Below are positions 8,255-16,517 of a stretch of DNA of 64,000 bases, in pieces. The position numbers were made by a program, and so were the translations under genes. Numbering within the stretch: position 1 is the first letter of the stretch; each line of letters opens with the position of its first letter. The notes under the pieces are model-generated. The model ran no database searches and was not told the DNA's origin. It saw only the letters and a list, made by a program, of their open reading frames with translations. Location: assembly GCF_965227785.1 (NCBI RefSeq), contig NZ_OZ245785.1, positions 992,001 through 1,056,000 of the forward strand, given 5' to 3'. Origin of the DNA: Gracilimonas sp965227785. GTDB lineage: Bacteria; Bacteroidota; Rhodothermia; Balneolales; Balneolaceae.

Positions 8255-9598
8255 TTAAAGCTCAAATGCCCTGCTGCCTTTTTTGTCTATTGTATGACTC
8301 ACCAAATGCACTGCTTCGGGTTTAGTTTCAGCAATAGTAACTGCCCCGAATAATTGCTCGCTTGCAGCGTCTATTGCTGATGGCTTGTTCGTAAGTCCGG
8401 TCAAAATTGTTTCACCTTTTGAGATTTTGTCTCCAACTTTCTTTTGAAGCACAATTCCGGCTTGTGGATCCACATCTTCTTCTTTGGTCTTTCGTCCGGC
8501 TCCCAACTCTACCGAAGCCATCCCGATTTCAAAAGAATCCATAGCCGATACATAGCCATCCTGCTTGGCTTTTATCTCAAACTCAAACTGGGCTTTAGGA
8601 TATTTTTTGGGGTTTTTAATCATCTCCACATCGCCGTGCTGTTCATCCACAATATCCAGCCATTTTTGGAAGGCCGCTCCGTTTTCGATTTGCTCTTTGC
8701 TGATTTCGATCCCTTCGGAAACATCGCCGGCTTTTCCTCCCAGGTAAATCATGGTACCCGCCAGCAGGTGGGTAATTTCCATGATATCATCCGGGCCGTT
8801 GCCATGCATGGCATCAATACATTCTTCAACTTCCAGCCAGTTCCCGATTTTATACCCCAGTGGCTGATTCATATTCGTCACATAAGCGATAGTTTCTTTT
8901 TCAAACTGAGTACCAATTCCAACCAATGCTTCTCCCAGTTTTATGGCTTCTTCCGTTGTCTTCATAAAAGCTCCGGAACCCACTTTCACATCCAGCACTA
9001 ACGCGTCGATACCTTCAGCCAGCTTCTTACTCATGATGCTACCAGCAATCAGCGGAATAGATTCTACCGTGGCCGTTACATCACGCAGTGCATACAATCG
9101 CTTGTCGGCAGGGGCAATTTCTTTGGTTTGGCCGGCCAGCACCAGATTATGCTTACCGATAATTTCTTTATAACGTGCGAGGTTCATATCCACCGTAAAG
9201 CCGGGAATGGATTCCAGTTTGTCTAAGGTGCCTCCGGTATGTCCAAGTCCGCGCCCGGAAATCATAGGTACCGGTACTCCGGCTGCAGCCACAATGGGAG
9301 CTAAAATGAGCGAAAGCTTATCCCCCACTCCACCGGTAGAGTGCTTATCCACCTTTTTCCCAGCTACGTGAGATAAGTCAACTATTTCTCCGGAATGTAG
9401 CATAGCCTCAGTAAAGGCAGCTGATTCCTCATCATTCATCCCATTCAGGAAAGCGGCCATCAGAAAGGCACTTATCTGATAATCGGGAATCTCATCGGCC
9501 GTATATAATTTAATGAGATGCTGAATCTCCTCTTTCTTGAGTGATTTTCCATCCCGTTTTTTGCGAATAAGCGAAACTATATTGTATTTTGAATCCAT
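8255..9598 (-). CDS. deoA: Pyrimidine-nucleoside / thymidine phosphorylase
   Basis: A 447-aa cytoplasmic enzyme that splits thymidine, and possibly uridine, with phosphate into base and (deoxy)ribose 1-phosphate for nucleoside salvage. The family phosphate-binding KHSTGGVGDK (about residues 84-93) and the signature SGRGLGHTGGTLDKLE (about 113-128) are present, as are SIMSKKLAEG and the C-terminal lobe with GAGRKTKEEDVD. Similarity in layout to Bacillus Pdp means the enzyme may accept both uridine and thymidine; the symbol is therefore approximate. The ATG at 9598 faces the pdxB gene, giving a divergent pair with about 50 bases between starts. Confidence 0.92.
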   Translation of the reverse strand: MDSKYNIVSLIRKKRDGKSLKKEEIQHLIKLYTADEIPDYQISAFLMAAFLNGMNDEESAAFTEAMLHSGEIVDLSHVAGKKVDKHSTGGVGDKLSLILAPIVAAAGVPVPMISGRGLGHTGGTLDKLESIPGFTVDMNLARYKEIIGKHNLVLAGQTKEIAPADKRLYALRDVTATVESIPLIAGSIMSKKLAEGIDALVLDVKVGSGAFMKTTEEAIKLGEALVGIGTQFEKETIAYVTNMNQPLGYKIGNWLEVEECIDAMHGNGPDDIMEITHLLAGTMIYLGGKAGDVSEGIEISKEQIENGAAFQKWLDIVDEQHGDVEMIKNPKKYPKAQFEFEIKAKQDGYVSAMDSFEIGMASVELGAGRKTKEEDVDPQAGIVLQKKVGDKISKGETILTGLTNKPSAIDAASEQLFGAVTIAETKPEAVHLVSHTIDKKGSRAFEL

Positions 9599-9648
9599 AT
9601 CGAAGTATAGGCTTAATCAAACTTTTTTTCTCACTCAATCAGCATTTT

Positions 9649-10761
9649 TTGATACACGTTTCAGCCGACCAAAATCTGTATAAAATCAAGGAGCTCATCC
9701 CCCCTCAAACAGAGCTCTCCCTGTACGACCCTTCGGAGGGAATTCCGAATCTTGAACATGCAGATGCAATGCTGTTGCGAACGGTAACTCACTTAACCGA
9801 AGAAACTTTTCCGAATCCTCCTTCTAAGCTGAAATTTATTGGAACGGGATCATCCGGAACCGACCATCTTGATAATGAACACCTTGAGAAAAAAGGAATT
9901 ACCCTTGCCAGTTCCAATGGTTGTAATGCCCGGGCTGTAGCCGAATATGTGATGACCGCCATGCTACTTTGGAGAGAGGCAAAGCAACCTAATCAAGCTT
10001 TTGGGAAAGTAGGAGTAATTGGTGTTGGCAAAGCCGGCGCAGCGGTTGTTAAACTGCTTTCCGATTTCGAAATTGACTGTGTGACTTACGACCCTCCCCG
10101 GCAGGAAAGAGAATCTGATTTTATTTCGGGTTCTCTGGATGAGGTTTTGGATTGTGATATTCTGACCTTTCATATACCCCTCAGTAAAAAGGGTGCTCAT
10201 GCAACCTTCCACTGGCTTGACGAAGAAAAATTAGCCGGTAGATCTTACAAACTCATTATTAACGCTGCGCGGGGCGGAGTGATCGACGAGCTTGCCCTGA
10301 TGAAACATTACGTGGAAGGGAAAATAGGTGATTACATTCTGGATGTATGGGAAAACGAGCCCGATTTTAATACCGAAGTAGCCAAACATGCCTTTATAGC
10401 TACATCTCATATTGCCGGTTATTCGGAACAGGCTAAAGTAAATGCTACCAAAATAATCTGTGACCAGCTGGCTGGTTTTTTTGATCTAAGCTCCGGTTCG
10501 GCTGATTACGAAATTCCGGAACGGATTGAGGACCTGGCTCATATTCAATACGATCTTACCAGTCTCATAACTCGTCTCAATCCCATCCTCGGATATGATA
10601 AAGCACTACGGGATTTATCAGGCCGGCCGGATAAAGGGGTTCTGTTCCGTAACCTGAGGAATGAATGGCCACTCCGATATGAATATGCTTCTCTTAAAAT
10701 TCGTAAAGAGTTGCTCAGGGAGTTCAAAGAAATCCATATGTTAGGTGTTCAACCCATTTAA
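9649..10761 (+). CDS. pdxB: Erythronate-4-phosphate dehydrogenase
   Basis: About 370 aa. PdxB oxidises 4-phospho-D-erythronate in the DXP-independent pyridoxal phosphate route. It is a D-2-hydroxyacid dehydrogenase: Rossmann motif GVIGVGKAGAAV, catalytic Arg in NAARGGVID, Glu in WENEPDF and His in TSHIAGYS; the PdxB-type C-terminal dimerisation region follows. There is no in-frame ATG near the N-terminus. I chose TTG at 9649 (LIHVSADQN), which matches the short N-terminus of the family; a TTG at 9589 would overlap the divergent phosphorylase gene. The stop codon is immediately followed by the ATG of the next gene (TAAATG), suggesting one transcript despite unrelated functions. Confidence 0.88.
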   Translation: MIHVSADQNLYKIKELIPPQTELSLYDPSEGIPNLEHADAMLLRTVTHLTEETFPNPPSKLKFIGTGSSGTDHLDNEHLEKKGITLASSNGCNARAVAEYVMTAMLLWREAKQPNQAFGKVGVIGVGKAGAAVVKLLSDFEIDCVTYDPPRQERESDFISGSLDEVLDCDILTFHIPLSKKGAHATFHWLDEEKLAGRSYKLIINAARGGVIDELALMKHYVEGKIGDYILDVWENEPDFNTEVAKHAFIATSHIAGYSEQAKVNATKIICDQLAGFFDLSSGSADYEIPERIEDLAHIQYDLTSLITRLNPILGYDKALRDLSGRPDKGVLFRNLRNEWPLRYEYASLKIRKELLREFKEIHMLGVQPI

Positions 10762-12498
10762 ATGACTCCAAATGGTGCTTTAATGCGGCCATATACCAGT
10801 AAAACATCTCTTCTTTTACTTTCACTGCTCATTTTTGGCAGTCTTCAGTATATCTATGCTCAGCCTTTTCAATATTCTGTGAAAGATTCGGTGATAACTC
10901 AGATAGGTGATGACTTTTACGGCATTCAATACCATTCCAATACCTATGATTCACCTCTTCTTCGGGAAAAACTATCTGAGATCCCCATCCAAAAGGTTCG
11001 CGTTTGGGCAAGACCCAGTCAGATCAGACCGAATCTGGAAGAATGGAACTGGTCGGAACTGGACAGTAAAATAGATGAAGTTATTGATGCCGGATATGAG
11101 CCTATACTGTGCATTTTTCAGGCTGAAGAATGGTACACCGGCACCCCTGAAAATCCCTGGTGGAATGATACCAGTGCAGTAAATGACTGGCTTACATTAT
11201 CAGAGAAATTGGCAGAGCGATATACAGACAAAATTGAATACATCATTTTATTCGATGAACTGAATTACCTGCATCCAGACAATCCCTATTATATCTCCTT
11301 TTCACATGCTGCGGATTTATACATCCAAACAGCATCTGCTATCAAGACGGTTAATTCTGACTTTAAAGTTGGCGGGCCTTCCGGATTCAATGGGTGGGAA
11401 AACGGGCATTGGGGCAATTATGTATTCAACCAAACCGAACACGACACCTTACTCGACTTCATATCCTCAAATATTTTTCTTTCCTGGGACAAAGATGACA
11501 CTGACCAAACAATTATCAATAAAACCATTTGGTATGAGGAAGCTCCCCTCAAAATCCGGAGTATGCTGAACTCCTCTCACACTCCATCGCTGATACTGGA
11601 TGCTTATAATGCATCGGCACTGTGGACCATTGATGGAACCAAAGATGGCGAGTTGTGGACCGATCCCAGAAACGTGAATACTTTTGGAGGAGTTTACCAG
11701 GCTCTCGCCCAGCTTCACAGTGCCAAAGGTGGTTTTGATATTACCCTTAAATGGGAAACCATTGGCGGATACGGCATCTTCAATTGGTATCCTGATTTCA
11801 ACGAACTTCCCACCTACTACAGCTGGGAGCTTATGGCTAAACGTGGTACACTCAAACCCGGAGCTGAGCTAATCAAAATTACAACTACTGAAAATCTCAT
11901 TCAGGATTTAGCACATCACTCGGGGATGAATGTAGATGGCTTTCAAGTGCAACCGTTTGCGATCCGGGCTTCCGATGATAACATCTCTGTTGTTCTGGTC
12001 AACAAAACCGATAGCATGCAGGAAGCCGATATTTCTGCTCCCGATGGCATGGAAAGCTTTTACTTGTATCAGTATCATGAATCCCGAACAGAAGATTCCT
12101 TGACCCCGGTCGACTCAGGCAGTGCGAACAGTAATTTATTTTTGGAACTGCCTCCTCTCAGCATTAACATAATCAGTTATTCCAAAAAGCAGCTGGTAAC
12201 TACTTCTGAAAGAGAAACGTCAACCTCCGATCCAGATCATTTTACCCTTTTTCAGAATTACCCCAACCCTTTTAACCCAACCACTTCCATTGCTTTTAAG
12301 CTTACCGAAGCAAGTTATGTAGAACTTACCGTTTTTAATGCCCGCGGACAGAAAGTGAAAGAATTTTATGGGAACCGGATGCCTGCCGGTGAACATTCTT
12401 TGCTGTTTGACGGGAGCGGACTTTCATCCGGTATTTATTTCTATCGCCTGAATGTAGGGGAACAGTCCAAAGTCAGGAAGTTTGCACTGATCAAATAG
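10762..12498 (+). CDS. Secreted glycoside-hydrolase-like protein with T9SS tail
   Basis: A 578-aa exported protein. After a signal peptide (hydrophobic LLLLSLLIFGSL, ending near YAQ; Met8 at 10783 is an equally good start) comes a TIM-barrel-like region resembling clan GH-A enzymes such as GH39: repeated WNWSELD and YIILFDELNYL, with Glu166 in FDELN as candidate acid/base, then WETIGGYGIFNW. The last roughly 85 residues are a T9SS type A sorting domain (FQNYPNPFNPTTSI, ending SGIYFYRL...KFALIK), so the protein should be delivered to the surface. Substrate is unknown; no glycan-utilisation partners flank it. It begins right at the pdxB stop. Confidence 0.8.
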   Translation: MTPNGALMRPYTSKTSLLLLSLLIFGSLQYIYAQPFQYSVKDSVITQIGDDFYGIQYHSNTYDSPLLREKLSEIPIQKVRVWARPSQIRPNLEEWNWSELDSKIDEVIDAGYEPILCIFQAEEWYTGTPENPWWNDTSAVNDWLTLSEKLAERYTDKIEYIILFDELNYLHPDNPYYISFSHAADLYIQTASAIKTVNSDFKVGGPSGFNGWENGHWGNYVFNQTEHDTLLDFISSNIFLSWDKDDTDQTIINKTIWYEEAPLKIRSMLNSSHTPSLILDAYNASALWTIDGTKDGELWTDPRNVNTFGGVYQALAQLHSAKGGFDITLKWETIGGYGIFNWYPDFNELPTYYSWELMAKRGTLKPGAELIKITTTENLIQDLAHHSGMNVDGFQVQPFAIRASDDNISVVLVNKTDSMQEADISAPDGMESFYLYQYHESRTEDSLTPVDSGSANSNLFLELPPLSINIISYSKKQLVTTSERETSTSDPDHFTLFQNYPNPFNPTTSIAFKLTEASYVELTVFNARGQKVKEFYGNRMPAGEHSLLFDGSGLSSGIYFYRLNVGEQSKVRKFALIK

Positions 12499-12517
12499 CT
12501 CTCACCTGCATACTGAA

Positions 12518-12537
12518 ACTATCGGTAGTATTTTTTT
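12518..12537 (+). terminator. Weak rho-independent terminator
   Basis: A short stem ACTA-TCGG-TAGT is followed by A and seven T residues, 20 bases after the stop of the T9SS glycosidase-like gene. The stem is only 4 bp (an alternative ATACT/AGTAT pairing exists), so termination may be partial. Confidence 0.35.
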
Positions 12538-12589
12538 CAAAATTATTGCATAATCCGGTCATACTACCTTACTAAACCAGGTAAGCCGG

Positions 12590-13081
12590 ATGAATAATAG
12601 AATTAATTTCCTTATCACTGCCCTTCTCCTTAGCCTGCTATTTCAGGGATGTAAGACCTGGCATACCCTGGAATATGAGACCATTAATCAACCTATTCAG
12701 GTGGGTCCGCACGCAGCGAGTAACCTTGTTGATACCTTGGGAGTCATAAGTGGTTATTACCTGTTCCATTCCGAAGATGCTGTATACTCAGAAGGCGAAA
12801 ATATTGGCGTAACCTTAGGTGGAGATGAGTATATCGAAGAGAATATCACTGCTACCATTTATCGTTCTTTAGATGATAATCCTGATCACTTCATTGCAGA
12901 TGGTGTTTTTCAGGTGGAAGTGAAACAGGGAATGACTTTCTGGGGATTTCTGAGAACCATAATTGCCAGTTCCATAACAGGAGAAGAATCAAGCGGCGGG
13001 GAGTTTTCAACACAAACCATTCGTCATTCCGGCGTTGTGTACAAGCTAAAACCAAATTCAGACCGGAATGAAAACGAATAG
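12590..13081 (+). CDS. Putative lipoprotein, unknown function
   Basis: A 163-aa protein with a lipoprotein signal peptide: hydrophobic ITALLLSLL followed by lipobox LFQGC, acylated Cys21. I do not recognise the mature domain; it is rich in beta-strand-like sequence (SGYYLFHSEDAVYSEG, ITATIYRSL) and ends with HSGVVYKLKP. It overlaps the next lipoprotein gene by 14 bases, so the two are probably translated together and may act together in the periplasm or outer membrane. It is about 90 bases downstream of the secreted glycosidase-like gene, separated from it by a weak terminator. No function is assigned. Confidence 0.7.
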   Translation: MNNRINFLITALLLSLLFQGCKTWHTLEYETINQPIQVGPHAASNLVDTLGVISGYYLFHSEDAVYSEGENIGVTLGGDEYIEENITATIYRSLDDNPDHFIADGVFQVEVKQGMTFWGFLRTIIASSITGEESSGGEFSTQTIRHSGVVYKLKPNSDRNENE

Positions 13082-13613
13082 CTTCAAAACCTTTTCTTTG
13101 GGAGTGCTTTTAATCGTCGGTTTACTTATATCAGGTTGTTCGGTAGGGGCAAAAATCGCAGTTAGTGCTTATGATGTTCAGCACCCTGTTTCCCAAACCG
13201 GAAGTTTTTACGATAGCCAGAATCTGCTTAAAACAGAGGCAGACTATGAACCGGTCAAAGATTTCAACTTTACGTTTACAAAATGGGATGTGTCCTCCAT
13301 AATCGAGATAAAGAACAGTGAAGATATTTCCAACCGGCTCAACAAAATTATCGAAAAACATGACGGGGATGCGATTGTCAACCTCCGAATTTCGGTCCAC
13401 AATCCTGCCGGGAAAAACGGGTTGCTTTGGTTTTCAAAAACGCTGACCACTACAGCTTCTGTGCTCTTTACTTTTCTTGCAATCTCCGATCCACAGCCTG
13501 AATTTACAGCCATAGCCGTAAGCTCTACAGGAATTGCTTTATTCACCCCTGCTGCGGCTGACATTAAAGTGGCAGGTACGGTAGTCAGGATTTCCGATTC
13601 AGCGACAGATTAA
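13068..13613 (+). CDS. Putative lipoprotein with C-terminal hydrophobic segments
   Basis: A 181-aa predicted lipoprotein: hydrophobic LGVLLIVGLLI then lipobox ISGC, Cys24. The middle (about 40-110) looks globular with FTFTKWDVSSI and DAIVNLRISV; the latter phrase recalls small YbjQ/Rcs-like folds but is not enough to assign one. Two hydrophobic stretches (SVLFTFLAIS and AIAVSSTGIALFT) follow, and the C-terminus is VAGTVVRIS. Function is unknown. The start overlaps the end of the upstream lipoprotein gene by 14 bases. It converges on the next gene with only 11 bases between stops. Confidence 0.7.
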   Translation: MKTNSFKTFSLGVLLIVGLLISGCSVGAKIAVSAYDVQHPVSQTGSFYDSQNLLKTEADYEPVKDFNFTFTKWDVSSIIEIKNSEDISNRLNKIIEKHDGDAIVNLRISVHNPAGKNGLLWFSKTLTTTASVLFTFLAISDPQPEFTAIAVSSTGIALFTPAAADIKVAGTVVRISDSATD

Positions 13614-13624
13614 ACCCAGCCCAC

Positions 13625-14509
13625 CTACTCTCCGTGTGAAAGAAACTCAATATCTATATGTTTCTCTTTGGTAAAAACCCCATCCCATTCCGGATGATTT
13701 ATCAGCTTTTTCAGTTCAATAATTTTTCCATTTACTTCTGCTACCGGATACAAAAGGCGAACACCATGACTATAGTCCTCATAATCTTCACTGTGAACTG
13801 TTGATACCGGCTGAATGGGATCATCCACTGCATAATGCCACCCGTATATAGCTACCCTTCCGGTTCGCTCTGCCAATCGGTTAGTGACCACAAGATCCTT
13901 CTTGTGTCCGGCAATCAACAGCCCTTTTTCTATTCCCTCAAGCTGTTCTTCTATCATCTCATTGTGTCGGCGGTAGTAGTTATTACTCCTCATCTGTTCA
14001 CCCGGCGTCATAGGAATAGGGCTAAGCTGTGCATGAGCCTGAGCATAAATTGAATCAACCATCACCGCGGTGGGCAAATACATGTCGGCAGCCATTGCAA
14101 TCTCTCGGGCAGAAGGCATTGAAAGTGGCATACGAATAAAATCGCCCTCTGTCCCTATAGACAAATAGTCGGCGGTCACCCAAACTGTTGCCGTATCACT
14201 CTGAGCATTTCTGAATTGTACCGAGACCAATTTCTTTAAAAAAGCAGGAATATTACCTCTCAGTAATTCTTTTACCGCTACCTCTTGGCGATCTTCGTAG
14301 CCCAACGACTGTGTTCTGTTCAAAAAACTGGTCGCTGTAGATTTTTGCTCAACCGGAATATCTGGCAAGTACAGTATCGGTCTGCTTTTTGTTTCCTGAG
14401 CCTTTACAGGCACAGACATAGAAACCAACCAAATGAAAATATATAAGATGCTATAAAAGTAACCGCTCAAAAAGTTTGCTTTACTGCGGTAACAAAGGTC
14501 AAAGTTCAT
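13625..14509 (-). CDS. Exported conserved protein of unknown function
   Basis: A 294-aa protein with a long hydrophobic N-terminus (YFYSILYIFIWLVSMSV) ending before KAQETKS, consistent with a signal peptide. I do not recognise a domain. The most conserved-looking part is near residues 215-255: RVAIYGWHYAVDDPIQP followed by TVHSEDYEDYSHGVRLLYP, a His/Asp-rich pair of motifs that could hold a catalytic or metal site. The sequence also has MAADMYLPTAVMVDSIY near 135-151. It stands alone, convergent with the lipoprotein genes and divergent from the Na/Pi cotransporter. A hydrolase or binding role would be a guess. Confidence 0.7.
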   Translation of the reverse strand: MNFDLCYRSKANFLSGYFYSILYIFIWLVSMSVPVKAQETKSRPILYLPDIPVEQKSTATSFLNRTQSLGYEDRQEVAVKELLRGNIPAFLKKLVSVQFRNAQSDTATVWVTADYLSIGTEGDFIRMPLSMPSAREIAMAADMYLPTAVMVDSIYAQAHAQLSPIPMTPGEQMRSNNYYRRHNEMIEEQLEGIEKGLLIAGHKKDLVVTNRLAERTGRVAIYGWHYAVDDPIQPVSTVHSEDYEDYSHGVRLLYPVAEVNGKIIELKKLINHPEWDGVFTKEKHIDIEFLSHGE

Positions 14510-14597
14510 ATGAAAACCGATTTTCTTAAATATAAATATGCGCTAAAATGGCTTATATGTTTAATCTAAATTTAACATAGCCCTTCAAAATCATCAT

Positions 14598-14605
14598 TAC
14601 CTTTG
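14598..14605 (+). promoter_or_regulatory. Putative Bacteroidota-type -7 box (TACCTTTG)
   Basis: TACCTTTG fits the TAnnTTTG consensus of the Bacteroidota housekeeping sigma factor exactly and lies 64 bases before the Na/Pi cotransporter ATG. A matching -33 element is not evident. A purine-rich AAGAAGAGAA at about 14651-14660 can serve as ribosome-binding site. Confidence 0.4.
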
Positions 14606-14669
14606 CACGATAATAAATAGAATCAGCACATTTCAGACATATTAATTTTAAAGAAGAGAAATAACGCAC

Positions 14670-16415
14670 ATGACCTATAGTTTCTTTGACTTTCTTCAGT
14701 TAATTGGTGCACTCGGTATTTTCATATATGGGATGAAGGTTTTCAGTGATGGGCTTCAGAAGGTAGCAGGCAACCGTCTCCGCGCCATCCTCAAGGGTAT
14801 GACCACCACACGCTTTCGTGGTATATTCACGGGATTTGCGGCAACTACTATCACTCAGTCCTCAAGCACTACAACCGTTATGGTTGTAAGTTTTGTAAAT
14901 GCAGGCTTATTAACCTTCCTCGAGTCTACCGGAGTTATTATGGGGGCGAACATAGGTACTACAGTTACAGCATGGATGGTTTCTATCTTTGGGTTTAAGA
15001 TGCAAATTACCCCAATCGCAGTAATGCTGATTGGTATTTTCTTTCCTTTTATGTTCTTCGGAAAAGAGCGTCTCAGAGATCTTTCTGAGGCTATGATCGG
15101 TTTTGGGATACTTTTTATAGGTCTCGACTTTATTAAGAACGCTGTCCCGAATATTCAGGATAATCCTGAGATGTTCATGTTTGTTGATCAGTTTACTGAA
15201 TTCGGGTTTATTTCTATTCTTATTTTTGTGGTAGCAGGTACCTTACTTACTCTTGTAACCCAATCTTCATCCGCTTCCACAGCCATTACCCTGGTTATGT
15301 TATTTCAGGGATGGATTGACTTCCCGATTGCAGCCGCAATGGTACTTGGGGAGAATATCGGAACCACCGTAACGGCTAATATAGCCGCAGTAGTTGGTAA
15401 TGTTTACGCAAAAAGAGCGGCAAGATTTCACTTTGTGTTCAATGTTTTTGGGGTGATTTGGATGCTCATACTTATGCAACCCTTCCTTATGGGTATTGAT
15501 GGAATAATGGGCTATTTCTCTCCTGAAGCAGGCTCAGTATTAAATACAACCGACCAAATGGGGCGTGCAAATGCAACATTAGCGCTGTCTCTCTTTCATA
15601 CCACGTTCAATGTGTTAAATGTATTGTTACTTGTCTCTTTCGTGCCACGCATAGTACGGCTAATCGAAAAATATCAGAAAGAGAAAGACAGTACAGACAG
15701 TGTATATCGTTTGCAATACATTTCATCAGGAATGATGTCCTCGCCGGAACTATCCATTTCCCAGGCTCATAAAGAAATTGAACTTTTTGCCAAGCTCATT
15801 GAAAAAATGCATTACAGCTTAAAGGGGCTATTTCTGAACAAACAGGGCAAGCAGGATAAGTTTCTGAAAAAATTAAAGAAGCGTGAGGAAATTACAGATA
15901 CCATTGAACTGGAAGTAGCTGAGTATCTGACCAAAATTTCAAGTACTAACCTTTCGGAAAACTCAACACGGCGTATCCGTGGTATGCATAGCATTATTAA
16001 TGACCTTGAGCGAATTGGGGATATCTACTACCAGATGTCTAAAACATTTGAAAGAATGTTGAGAGATGATATATCATTTAATGAACCGGCGATGATTCGC
16101 ATCCGTGAAATGATGAACTTAATACATGAAGCGATTATCCTGGTCAGAAATAATCTGGATAAAGATTACGGTACAATCAATCTTGATGAAGCTATGGAAA
16201 TTGAGTCCTACATAAACTCCTATAGAGATGAGTTGCTTGAATTTCATTATGCGCAACTTGAGAACAGTGCCTACAGTAATAAAGTAGGGTTTGTGTATCT
16301 GGACTATGTAAACAGGCTGGAGAAAATTGGCGACCACATTTTCAATGTAAATGAAGCACTCGCAGGTGTGAAAGTTAAAGCTGCTTACGAGAAAGTTGTT
16401 GAAGAGCGCGGATAA
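14670..16415 (+). CDS. Na+/phosphate cotransporter (NptA/YjbB type) with PhoU-like domain
   Basis: A 581-aa inner-membrane transporter. The N-terminal part (about 1-340) contains the inverted-repeat Na/Pi-cotransporter domain, recognisable by two QSSS signatures, TTITQSSSTTTVMVV and LLTLVTQSSSASTAITL, each followed by a GANIGTTVTAW or GENIGTTVTANI loop. The C-terminal part (about 365-560) is helical and PhoU-like (RIRGMHSIINDLERIGDIYY, then YVNRLEKIGDHIFNVNE). It is expected to move phosphate with Na+, inward or outward; YjbB of E. coli is an exporter. It is a single gene with its own probable promoter; no pst or pho genes are near. Confidence 0.93.
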   Translation: MTYSFFDFLQLIGALGIFIYGMKVFSDGLQKVAGNRLRAILKGMTTTRFRGIFTGFAATTITQSSSTTTVMVVSFVNAGLLTFLESTGVIMGANIGTTVTAWMVSIFGFKMQITPIAVMLIGIFFPFMFFGKERLRDLSEAMIGFGILFIGLDFIKNAVPNIQDNPEMFMFVDQFTEFGFISILIFVVAGTLLTLVTQSSSASTAITLVMLFQGWIDFPIAAAMVLGENIGTTVTANIAAVVGNVYAKRAARFHFVFNVFGVIWMLILMQPFLMGIDGIMGYFSPEAGSVLNTTDQMGRANATLALSLFHTTFNVLNVLLLVSFVPRIVRLIEKYQKEKDSTDSVYRLQYISSGMMSSPELSISQAHKEIELFAKLIEKMHYSLKGLFLNKQGKQDKFLKKLKKREEITDTIELEVAEYLTKISSTNLSENSTRRIRGMHSIINDLERIGDIYYQMSKTFERMLRDDISFNEPAMIRIREMMNLIHEAIILVRNNLDKDYGTINLDEAMEIESYINSYRDELLEFHYAQLENSAYSNKVGFVYLDYVNRLEKIGDHIFNVNEALAGVKVKAAYEKVVEERG

Positions 16416-16517
16416 ATCTGTTAAATAGTTTTACACAAAAACAGTTTTGAGGTTTTTTAAAGAGTGAACAAATGCTTAGGATTGGCACTTCATTCTCACT
16501 CTTACAAACTATAGCCC

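Noticed and set aside
8444..9001. 185-codon open frame opposite the nucleoside phosphorylase
   Set aside because: Composition is His/Phe-rich and motif-free, typical of an antisense shadow of a conserved gene.
9589..9648. Earlier TTG start for pdxB
   Set aside because: It would overlap the start of the divergent phosphorylase gene and adds a hydrophobic stretch not expected in this cytoplasmic enzyme.
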